DNA from: Volvox africanus
Taxonomy: Eukaryota; Chlorophyta; Chlorophyceae; Chlamydomonadales; Volvocaceae
Assembly (NCBI GenBank): GCA_030268105.1
Contig: BSDZ01000080.1
Location: 2,335,001 to 2,399,000, forward strand
DNA: 64,000 bases
Direction: 5' to 3'
In this document: positions 38,701-50,700 of the stretch, in pieces
Layout of the letters: each line of letters begins with the position of its first letter
Position numbering within the stretch: position 1 is the stretch's first letter
The notes under the pieces: model-generated
What the model was told of the DNA's origin: nothing
Seen by the model: the letters and a program-made list of their open reading frames with translations, nothing else
The model's database searches: none
Made by a program: the position numbers and the translations under genes

Positions 38701-41700
38701 GGCCAGCAGGTTCTCTCGACGTGAACCTAGCCCGACATCATAAGGCCCGTTGGCGGCGCTATGGCTGACCCGCGCACTCAGGAGCTGCTTGAGCAGCAAG
38801 GTGGCATTCGAAATACTGTCGCTTCGCCGCTTCTCGGCGGCCGCTGCGGCTGCGGCCTCCTCAGATTCCCACTTCCGCGACTCTAAGACTACCTGTGAGT
38901 GCGACTGCGATCGGCCACGAAATTTCAATGGCGCCCCCACCTGCTGTGGCTGGCTAAGGAGCGGTAGCGGCAGTGACGGCGGCAGTGGCAGCGGCGGCTG
39001 CGCCGTCGGAGCCACCTCCGCAGTGGTTAAGCTCCGCGGTGAGATCATGCCCTCCAGTGCGATTATCTCGCCACTAGCGCCGTCAAACACAACCGCCTCG
39101 GCTTGATCGCCAACAGGGCCTCCGGGAAGGAGCTCCCCTAACAGCTCGTCGATAGTTTCCACACCCTCTCCAACCGGGCCAGACCACCGCCCTGATCCTT
39201 GACCCGGGCCCCCTTCCAAGGTGGAACCTCGGAGGCTGGGACTCACAGCAGCTACGTCATTGTCGTTCTCATGAGCCTCAATGGCTCTCAATCCCTCCTC
39301 GCCGCCTCCAGGGCCGCTGGTGCCGCCGTCGCGTCCTACACAGCTGCCAAGGACGCTGCCGAAGCCCCCGGACTCGCACACAGCATCATGTCCTGGGCAG
39401 ATCTTGTTGCCGGTGCCCTCGCCGTCATCTGTGACTGCGGTTAAGACCTCATTTCTGCCGCCCGAGGATGGTAGCTGAAGCGGCGCAGGAAGGCAGCGCG
39501 GTGACACAGGCAGGTTTGGCTTGTCGCCACAGCCGCGTGGCGACGCCGATGCAAGCAGTTCCAGTGGTGGCGGCTCCTGCGAATAACCGGTCACCTTACC
39601 AATTGACGCATACGTCTCAAACGCCGGAGTGCTTCTGCTACCCTTACGCGGCGTGACTTGTCGCTCGAAAGAGTCGAGAGGGCTTCGTTCTGCGAGACGT
39701 TCAGCAGGGTCAATATCAGACATGAGCGTGGGCGAGTGGAAATGCATGGAAGCGCCGTCAGGTTCGACGCCACCGACACTCCCGTTCACAACAGCGGCCA
39801 AGTTGGTGTAGGAGCTTGTTGAGTTGATCGAGTGACGCGTATTGAAGGCCCGCATAGTTGGCCGCGTGCCGCTGCTGGCGACGCCCTCCATGGCAGCCCC
39901 ACTGACTACCCTGATGCCGCCGCGCGGACTCTCAACCGCAATCCAGCTCTTCCGCCGCACACGCGGTATTGAGGGCCGTCGTGTTGGCGACGGGACGCCC
40001 TCAGCGCTATGCCGGCCGGGGACTGCGGGGACGGCAGTAGCAGTGCTGGCGCCCGTGCCCACGTCCATTGCAGCGGGCGAATGCGGCACGCCGCTGGATG
40101 ATGACATTCTGACCGTACGCCATGAAGATATGCCACCATCGGCCAGCTGCGTGCCACTCAACTGCAAAGCTAACCCTCCGGCGATGGAAAGCCTGGCCGA
40201 GGAGGCCGTGGCGAAGGGGGTTGGCGGCGCGCCGCCGGTGATAGATGTCCGAGCGGATGCGCCCGCCACGGCTGGCGCTGCGGTGGCGGCTGTGGCAGCC
40301 GTGGCAGCTGCGGCAGCTGTGGCAGCAGCAGCCGCGGCAGAGCCCCTGCCCATTGAGCCGCCGGCTGCAAAGGAGGTCCGGCCAACCTGTGCAGAGCTGG
40401 TGGATTCGACGCTTGCGGAGACGGCTCGGCCGAGTGCGGTCGTGTCCAGCGACACCTCTATCTCCATAATGGCGGGAGTTGTCCGCTTGGCCATCACAGC
40501 ATGCCGCATGACGCCCAGCGCCTGCAGCTCCGCCTCGTCGGTGGGTACGGTGACGCCCACGCGCCAAGATACGCCGTTCTGCATCATGGCCCTGCATGCG
40601 CAAGACAGCGTGGTGCAGCATGGGTTGAATGGGCGAAGGACGAATAAAAGCAGATGGAGTTCAGGGAAGGTTTAGGTATGGGCACAAGGGATCATTTCCC
40701 CGCTGTCACCCTAAGGTCATATCCTAAGGTCCTCAAGGTGTACGTGGCGAGAAAGCCTTCCCTCTCTTTCCTGCATCCGATGGGGATTCCTGGCCTCGCT
40801 TCACAGCTGGGGTACTTCGAGAACCGGTTGAAAGACACGCGCCAACTCTCCGTCTCACAGCAAAATACAATCATTACCGGGCAGGCTCACTTAGTGATTA
40901 GCAGTGAAAGAAGCTCCGTCACGGGAACATCTTCGCACTCTTCTTCCTCCTCTGGGCTGTTGACTGCACCGCCACCGACACCGTCCGGGCAGCCACCAGT
41001 GCCATTCGCTCCTGCTCCCCGCGCAGGCCGCAGTGTCGTTACAACATCGGCCAGGCTACGGCCTAACAGCTGCTTTGGTGAGAAGCCGTACAGCCACGTG
41101 GGCCCATCGTCAACCTCTGTCACAACTCCGTCTGCGTCCACCGTCAGCACCAGCCGCCGCTCAGATATGGCCTCCTCCCGGGTACTAGGCTCAGCCTCCA
41201 CCACATGCCGCATCTCGCCTATGAGGCCAAATATGAACAAAACAAAACCGTCATGTGTCCATATCAGGTCGGACGCCATTGGGAGTCCTGGTGTTAGCAA
41301 AACAAGCGCAAGCTCAGCACCAGGCTAGAGTCCCTCATACCCGAAGAATGGCCCTTTGCCCGCACAAAGCTTTGAGAGCGACCTCAGCTTGCCTGGTGGC
41401 GTCGCCTGGGACCAGACGGCCTCATTATTCCTCAACCCCAGCCCTCTCACCCGCGTCATCGTTGCTACTAATGGCCAGCCGATAATAGCCCTGCATGCGC
41501 AGCGAGGAGCCAAGAACCGTGGTGATGCCACTGCGGCAGCTGCCCGGTACGATGGCACCGATGGCGGCCGCAGCACTGGCACTCTGGCCGCCCATGCTCT
41601 TGATCCAGGCGGCATGCAACGTGCCCCACGGCTGAGGCATTATGTCCCCAAGTGGCTGTCGGTACAATGCGGATGGGGAGGTGCCCAGGGCGCGGGCGAG

Positions 41701-44700
41701 CTCACTGGCGATATACCTGGGGCAGGAACGGGCAGGGACGAGCAATGTTCAGGGTGGTCGCGGAAAAAAAGGATATCAGGCCGGGAACCGTATGCTCAGG
41801 AGGAGTCGTGCATCAAAGCGGCGAAACGCAGATGTTGGCATGGATGACTGGATAGGCTGGGACACGCGCACAGACGCAAGCGATGAGGTCCGGGGTGCAT
41901 TTGGGGTGCCAGACATCGCTCATTCGACCCCAATACAGCAATGTAAATCGGCACACCAAGAAACCCGACAGATGTATTTCCCGGCCTCCGAGTGTGCCAT
42001 GCCAGCCCCCCATGCCGCCTCCTTCCTATCCTGCACCATGCCACCATGCCACCACTCACCTAACCCTTCCGCTGGGCCCTGTAAGCGCGAGAAGGTGTGC
42101 TGGGCCGTTGCGGCGCAGCGTCATCTCCACCATGCACTCCATGGGCCCTATCCCCAGACGCTGCAGCGAAACGTTACAGTCCACCGGCCGCGTGTACTTG
42201 TGCAAGAATTGCACTGACGGCAGCGTTTCCACCATGTGGGCCATTGCAAGCTCGATTGCTGGCGTCACGATGGGCGCTGCCCCAACGGACGTGTGGTGTC
42301 CAAGGCCCATGCCCATGCTAAGCCCAAGGCCCATGGTCCCAAACTTGCTCACGGCGGGGCTGCCTGGCGTGGCGCCAGCGGCTGTGGTGCCAGCGTTCGC
42401 AGCAGCCAGCGCCTCCGCGCGAGCCATCGTGCAAGCGTCGAACTTGGGTAGGATTCTGCAGCGAGTGGCAGCAGCAGTAACAAAGACATCAAAAAGATTC
42501 TAAACCAAGGCAAGTCCGGCGCGCGAAGCAGCATGCTCTTGCTTCCTCAGGGGAGGGCCCGGGGCTCACCGCTTCAGCGACTCAGGTTCGGTCACCAGCG
42601 TGGCCACGTCCTTGCCAATGATGTCCGCCAGCTCGAAGCCCATCCACTCAGCAAACGCCTGATCCATCGCGGTCACCACGCCGTTGGGCAGCATATACAA
42701 GTGCGCCTCGGCAGGGTCCACGGGTACGGTCTGAGGAGGGTCAGGGAGCAGGGCCAAGGGAGAGGTCTATGTCGGGTACCCCAGTAATGGCCAGCACAGA
42801 TACCGGACCCGGCTGTAGACCCGGCAAGGAACGCTCAGCTGGGGCGCTCGGTGATCCTGCATCAAGAGCTACGTGTTTTGTTTAAATGTGGGCAGACGAA
42901 GACGCACGCATGTGTATTTTGGAATCAGAAGCTGGTCAAGCTGACGGTGGCGTCTGCAAGGACCTGTTCGGAAAAACGCGCGACGTGTAGCCATACCCGT
43001 CGCGCGTCTCTTCGAACACGTCCTTGCAGACGCCACTTCATCCTCCTTCCCATTCTCACCTCAAGCACGCCCATAAAGATGGAGTCTGTGGTTTCCCCCA
43101 GCCAGGCAGCCAAGCAGCGGGACCATGATGCAACACGATCATGCACAAGGAGAACAGAGGAAGGGGTGGGTTCACACAAGCCGGTCGCCCAGGCATTGTG
43201 CCGGGAATACGAGGAAGCGGCGCGTAAAAGCAGCGTCATACCGCCAGAAGCCGCAGGACTTTGGAGTGGGTGCGAGTTGCAACACGCATGTGTCACAACT
43301 CGGCAACCTGACTGAGGCAACTGAAGCAGCATGCACCCACTCGGTGTGCATTGGGCGAGCCGATAATGACCAGCAGATGTTCCGTTATGCACCTCTGTCG
43401 GCACTTCTTGAGTCATAAATGCCCTCGGACAGCGATGGAAAGAATGCCGTGTCAACATAGACGTGGAAATTTTTGGGTCATTTCAGGTGACGCGGATGCA
43501 GCATTCCTCCAGTTCTACATCCGTCGGAGAAGATTCGTGGCTATCCCAAGAACCCTAATGTTGCCATGAGCCACCACATGTACATCTGAAATGGAGCTCA
43601 GTCACCATGTGCTGGGCGAACCGAGAGATTCGCGGAGGTGCGCCGTGTGACCCAGCCGTCCCACGCTGTCATCCTTTCGGCTTCCACATGGGACTAGATA
43701 CGCACAACAATGTGGGCTGCTCAAACACATCTAGCGAACTGCAACATGCTCCGTTCCGCCACTAACTGCAACTCAGGAGCCAGTGACATGAAACGGAAGC
43801 CAACATGAACACACAATAGGTTTGGGTGTCCCCCCGCCTGTCAACCAGTTCCTCAACCCGCCTCATGGGACAGCCTTCCACACAAGCATCCTGCCCTTAC
43901 CTACCCCTACCCCTGCGTCCAACATCAAGCCCTCGATCCCATGGCCATACTCGCTGTCCGTTCACACCCACCCTCCGTGGCTCCCGACACCTTGGACACC
44001 GCCAGCTTCACTGGTAGCACGTAACGCGCCTTGTGTAGCGCTACCACTGTGTTGACGGAACTGATGACGCGCTCGCGGCCAGTCTGGATGTACTGCCGGA
44101 TGTAACGGTTATGGCGCTGGCTGAAAGGGGGCGGCATGATGATATTGATATTCTTGCCGTCCAGCTCGCCCTTGCCGTAGCCTAACAGGGAACAGGCGTT
44201 CTGCGGCGGCGGCACCGTTCATAAGTACTGGAATTAAGATCTCGTTTATACGAGAATAGAAGTACGTGCAAGGTGGATGCCTAAATCCTTAAAATCCAGC
44301 TTACGCCTCCACCCAATTCTCCTCCGCATCCACCCTCCATCAAACCTTGTTAGCCAGCTGGATGATTCCAGCGCTGTTGATGAGGAGGACGATATTGACA
44401 CGCTCGTCCACTCGGTGAAGCAGATACGTGCCGTTACTGCCAATACTGCCCTCCTCAGGGCCCATCACCGCCATCGTCGCCTCGTCCTGCTGCTGCATGT
44501 CCTGCAGCTTCTCCGCCTCGCTACGCACAAACAAAGTCAACGGACAGACAAGCCCACACGCAATAGGCTTTCTTCAGGGAAAACGTTCTCCTCTTCCTTC
44601 CGTCGCGCGGGTTGAGAAGGTGTAGGTTAACACACAGAGGGTCGCCGTGCAAGGCGGGTGGGAAGAAAAACTTCATCTCAAAATGCAAATTGCCAACCAA

Positions 44701-47700
44701 ATCAGGCGGGCTTGACTCTCTTGCTGGAAGACGTAGGCCTACCCACCTGAAGTACTTTGATGCTTTCCAGGGGTTATTCTTAACCGCCTCTAGAAATTTG
44801 CCGTAGCCTCGTAGAAGCTTCGGACTGGAAGGATAGCGTGCCAGCGCAGCACGGTAAAAGCCCTCCGCCTGAGCCGTATAAGGATGTAGGCGATGGAGGC
44901 ACATCGTCCAGGGAGACGAGCAGGGACGACAGGAGCCCAGATACGTCACGTAGGACATACGATGCGGAATACGTATCAGGAAGGCATATGCAAAAAGCAC
45001 AGGTACTTACTCGGTACTCGGTACTTAAAACAGGTACTTACTCGGAAGGGCTTTAAGCGAAGGCACTAAAAAAACAACGTAACGAGACATCCTATAACAT
45101 CCGCGCAGGAGAGGAGCAGGTCAGAAGGGCCGCCAACAGGTAGGCGACCTTCAAACATGGGTTTCGCAATGCAGACGCCCGAAGGATATCAGTCGGCCAT
45201 CGTGGATACCACCAGGGTGGAGCGGGCTGTGCGACATTAGTGCCCGGCAATAAACGGAATGCCCGGCTGGCTGCTCACAAACTATAGTAGTATACCATGG
45301 GCATCTGCCGATCCGGTAAACTGGAAGGGAAAACGGAGAAGACAGCAGCAGTCCGCACAGCAATACGAGTTCACGTGCATCCATCTCAGGTATCGGGCTG
45401 CCCAGCTATCCAAGATCCAGCCATAATCCCACCCACCACATTGACAGACTTCTCGATGCGGTGCAGAGCCTTTGCTAGAGACGTGAAGGCGACCGTATTG
45501 TGCAGTAGCAACTGCCAGAAGTTCCGGATGGCCACAAGTGCAGAGCGGTGAGCGCGCATAACCATTCTGCGGGGTTTGGGTTGCAGTGGTGTCATTGGTG
45601 GCGGTGGTGGTCCTAGCGATGGGCGGGCAGGGCTGTGGGGGGTGACGGCAGATGGATGCCGGCGGCGATGGATGAAGAACAACAGATTGTACAGGAGAGG
45701 GGTCGCACCTGTGATTGCGTTGGTATTCAACATACGACACCAGGTCCACGCTGCTCTCGCCCGACTTGGCGCCAGAAGCGCGCTGCATGTGCTCCTGTAT
45801 GTGCGTTATAGCAGTAAGGTAAGGAAGCAGGAGCAAGGAACTGTGTCAGTGAAGGAGACCGAGGGAAGGAATACGGGAAGAAGCAGCGAACAGCACGAAA
45901 GGATGCTCGCTCTGGTGTTACTTGGGGTACGGAGGCACTTGTGGAGGCTTAAAAGCGCAATAAGTAAAATCTTGGGATTCTCTCTTGAGCTTTTTGATGG
46001 CGTCGCTTAGCATATGAAGTATAGCAGGATTATGGAGCCGCGGCCTGGGTGGCCCTGGTGAAATTTTCGCCCAGGCGTGCAGAAAATCCTTGTGTTCATC
46101 TTGCGCTCATCAACCCTTCTTGTGCTCATCAACCCTCATTAAATTCTTTATCAATCCACCACATTTGCCTTGCCACCTCCTACTGCTCTATCAATGCCCA
46201 TCTGGAAATCTTGTCTATCGTTACTCCACTCCACCCATACCCTCCTACCTGCTCCCGGGCGAAGATGGCGAATCGTTCCATGAGACTTGGAGTGCACTTC
46301 TTTGCGGCCTGCAGCTGGCTGTAGCCTGTCTGTGTAGACTCAAGCACGTCGATAAGCAGGTTGACGTAGGTAATGATAATGAAGGCGTCATTTGGAAACA
46401 GCTGCATGCCGCCCTTGATCACAATCTCCGCTTCCTTAGCAGCCCCCCGGTCCAGTACCTCATAATGTTGGTCTGTCCATTTGCGGCAAACGCGCGCTAC
46501 AATCTCCACCTGCACGCACCGCATAACGTGGCGGGTTCTGTTAGGCAGGAATGGGAAAGAGATCGTGGAAAGGTGGAAGAGTGCAAGCGCACAATCGGGG
46601 GGAAAGAAGAGCAAAATGGGAATAGGAACAGAAAGTGGGAGAGGTTTGAAGGAGCCGCGGGGGCAGGCGTCATCGGATTGATGTCTGCGAACTAAAAAGT
46701 TCATGGAGCGAGCGCGGCAGCCTGTTAGCCTGGCACCGTCGCCGCCATTGCCACTGCCAAGGCGTTACCGGAAGCCGAGAATACGCACCTCACGCGAATC
46801 TTTGAACTTGTAAATGCGGCGAGCCTTCTGGCCAGGCGGCGCCGTGCGATAGCGCATCAGCACGTACATTGTCCACCATGACAGCCAAACATACGACATG
46901 GTCGCGCCAACGGCCATGGCCGCGCCAATCATGGACAGAAAGATGGTGGTAATCCGTTGGCGAAAAATGGCGTTGTCCTGAAGGTTTATGTCAATAGGTG
47001 AGGAAGACAAAGCCGCATTTCAAAGTCCATCAAATACGCGACACAAGTTGTTAGTCCGCGCTCTTTCAGCTGAGGCTTGAATAGCTGGCAGATGAAAATC
47101 CAATCAGCTTCCCCTTGCGCTCAAGCTCTCCGACTAACCCGTCAAAATTCTAAGCGTAAGGCGCTGGGAGGTAGCCTATCGCCTCTGCGGAGTAAGTTAG
47201 TGAACCCCCAAGTGCGCAGAGGACCTTTGCGTCAACACACCCTCCACAAGACAAGACTCAAAAGCCGTCAACATGTTGGTATGGCCTAGCCAGGGATCTC
47301 GGACGAGGACCCATATGGGGCAGGGTCGTCGAGTAGGACTGCTCGGCAGCCGCATTGATACGGTGATACCACCTCGTGCTGGCAGGACAAGCAGCCAAGC
47401 CTTTATCGCGAATAGACCCCTGGCCCCGAAGCATGAAGTGTGATGACCCTTCCTCTACTGTGTCCCATCCGCACCGTGCCATCGAAGACCAGGATGATAC
47501 CTCCGAGGGCCACAGTGGCAATTGAAGCGTTGAGGCCCACGCGCACGTGATTGACCCAACCAAACAGGTGAGGTTGCTGCACCGGCGCAAGAGGGTTGAC
47601 AGCAGGGAGCGCGAGGGGAAGGTTGGATGATCGCAAATAGAGGAGGCAAGGTTGAGGCAATAAGTAATGGCGCCGGGAACAGCGCCGGGAACCCTAGGTA

Positions 47701-50700
47701 ACCAAGGACGGATGTAACGGGATGTAAGCATGCATCCCGGAAGCATATGTAGATACCTTACGTATACATGTGGGGGTGAGGAGCTGAGAAGACTACGCAA
47801 TTGGAGGGCACGCCGAGTCTTCGGCCCCGACGAGCAGCAGCGCGCCCCGAAACCCCTCGTACTGAACGGCTAACTTCGCATCCACGTCATGCATCAGGCC
47901 AAAGTGAATCGATTCCATTGTTCTGTCTCCTCTGCATGCCTAGACCCCTAGGGATCGGGTCAGACACCGACACCGACACCGACACCAGTCAAATGTGTCT
48001 TCCCCCCAACCCGCCTGATCTCACACGCACGTCCCTCACCCACGGAACCCGCGGAACATCTCACCCATTTCAGGTATAACCAGGTAAGGTAAGTGGCGAG
48101 GACGAACTGCAAGATCACTTTCACCTTCCTCCATCCCACGCCGTAAGACACGACGGTCATGAGGAACTTGATGCAGAATGCACGTACCTGCAGTCGCGCA
48201 TGTTGCACGTAACGGCACGTGCAGTTGTGTGTGTGTGTGTGTGTGCGTGCGTATTTTCTTAATTTATGCATGCGTGGTCTCGGAGCTATCACGGCGCTTA
48301 CTGCCTAGGCTGCCGAACATGGCTGTCCTGATCCGGCCATATGGGATCCGCCCGGTGATGCTCAATCATTCGGTCCCCTCGTTCGCTAACCCACCAGGAC
48401 TGGCTTTCCTAGACGACCGTACGGGGAAGGGAAGCACTGGTCAGCTGGAGGACTTCGATGCTAAACCAACCAGGGAAAACTGCAGCCTAGCAGTTGGCTG
48501 ACATGTCCTTTTCACCGCGGCATGGCCTTCCGCCAAATGCCCCGTGCACCTCTGTAACCCTCCGGAAAAAGCAATAGAATGGACGGAACAGGCATTCCTT
48601 CGCTTTACATTTGTACAATACCGTTCAATGGAACCATATCGCACCTCCACGTCGCTATTGGAGGTGGCATACAGATTCCGCGTTGTCGGGTTCAGCTCGA
48701 AGTCCTGTCGCAGGTGACGCAGCGGCATGGGGATATGAGTATAAGTAGTTCAGTGTTCAAGGTGCCCTGTCGAGGCCCCTCTCGGGACCTCTGCCCATGA
48801 ATCATGGGGGCAGCAAAGACCCCCCGAGTGCAAAACTGGTGCGCATATCGTACGTGCCGGTGCCAAAGCTACAAGAATTTTGACAGCGCATCTCCTTGCA
48901 CCCAAGCCGCCAAGCACCTTTCCCACTAACCAAGCCATATCGGCCGATTCCCCCCAGCTCCCAACTAAAATGTTCACATGCACTTGGCCAATCCAACTAC
49001 CAGCCGCACTGCCCCAAAACCCAGTAAAATTCAAAGGGGTGCGTTGCTCATTTGTGCTTGGTGTAGCCACGTAACCCAAACTTCCCTGCCGTCCATTCCG
49101 CGCCTACTATACTCTACTACACCCTACGTGCCAACCCCCGGACCCCATCCGCAACAGCACTCACCGCCATGAGGTTGAGTAGCGCCATTGCCAGGTACAC
49201 CGCCAGGGCCACACCCGCAGACGCCATGTGGGCCACGTGCGGCATGTCTGTGCACACTGTGTGTCCACACCAAACAAATCAACCACATACACATTTTTTG
49301 CTGCTTTTATTAACGACGACGTGCGCGTAAGTAACTAATCCGGTTACTAATATTCAGGAGGTATGCCTACCTAATTTGCCTATCGATAGCAGTAGTGGTG
49401 GTGTAGACACCCGCGATTTCCCTGAAGATGACATGACCCTCAAACATACCCCCTTTTTTCAATTCCCCTCTCACCCTTTCCAGGGAACAAGGCAAACAAG
49501 TTTCGAAGATCCTTCGGGTAGCCCAACCAGCGGCCTGGGGCAGCGATAGTATGTGGATTGGGTTATAAATTGTTATTAGGCGGCTCATGGCTAGGTATAC
49601 GGCACGGCGTCGTTTAGGAGATCTCACATCGAGACCCTCCTCGAGGGCCCTATCAGGCTTCGAATCATGCGGATGAAATTATAATAAGAAAAACAATTCG
49701 CTATGGTGCAGAATAATGTCTGCGATCTCTGTGAGTCAAGAGTCAAAAGTCAGAGTCAGAGAAGAGTCTATGTCTATGTGTCTATGTCTAGGTGTCTATG
49801 TCTAGGTGTCTATGGATGTGAGCTGCCGGTGTTTCATTTCTGCATAGACAGCTTCACTCTGCGGAACTGAGGGGCTGCATAGCCTCACCACCTGTATGCC
49901 CGCACCACCGGAACCATGTGGATGCATACCCTCGAGCAACATCATCAACCCTAGTGACCTTTTAAAGTCCATCACTTAGCGCGCGTGTTCGAGCAATCTC
50001 CCAATCGGCCAAATTGTTGTTTGCAGCACGGCCTCAGAGACTCGTGAACGTCGGTCGGCTTACAATCGAAGGGTAGCTGCAACAGTGTTAGCGTCGCCAC
50101 GTCCAGTATATGGACGAAAACGTTTGCGTAGACGCGAAGGATCTTGATGGGCCTTTGGGAACGGGACACGGGTGGCAGAAACGGCAAAAAGGAGTCAATC
50201 AAATAACGGCCGAATGGCTAAGGGAACAACTTAATGACAGCCCGGCATAACATAAGCACTCACCACACGAACGGGAAGTTGCGGTGCTGAAAACACCAGG
50301 CCACCCACACTGCGAGCACCACCGCCACGCCCAACAGCGCGATCATAGTATACAATGTTATCAGGAAGATGACGTAGCCCTGCAGTGTCGCACGAGGCAA
50401 GTTCATATGCACAAGACAAGTTTGCGCCCATCAAAGATGGCATACTTGGCTCGTAGCTTTGCAGGCACGTGTCCTCTTTGCGACAACGCCCTCAGATTTG
50501 CAAGAAGACTGCCACATGACACGAGCAGCGCAAAGAAAATGAAAGGTGCAAGTTGTTCGATGTTCGTTGGGGTTCCCAGTGATTGGGACACTTACCTCAA
50601 CGTTTGTCCAGGGCAGCGTCAATAATGCACATGCCCAGTGGGCCCGCTCTTTGCCTACCTGCCTGGCACTACACATGCGCGCCCTCACCAGAACCCCTTG

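Noticed and set aside
39842..40675. Plus-strand ORF of 277 codons
   Set aside because: It lies entirely opposite the long low-complexity exon of the TmcB-like gene. Its Ala/Pro/Ser runs are the complement of that exon's GC-rich codons, and it has no family motif.
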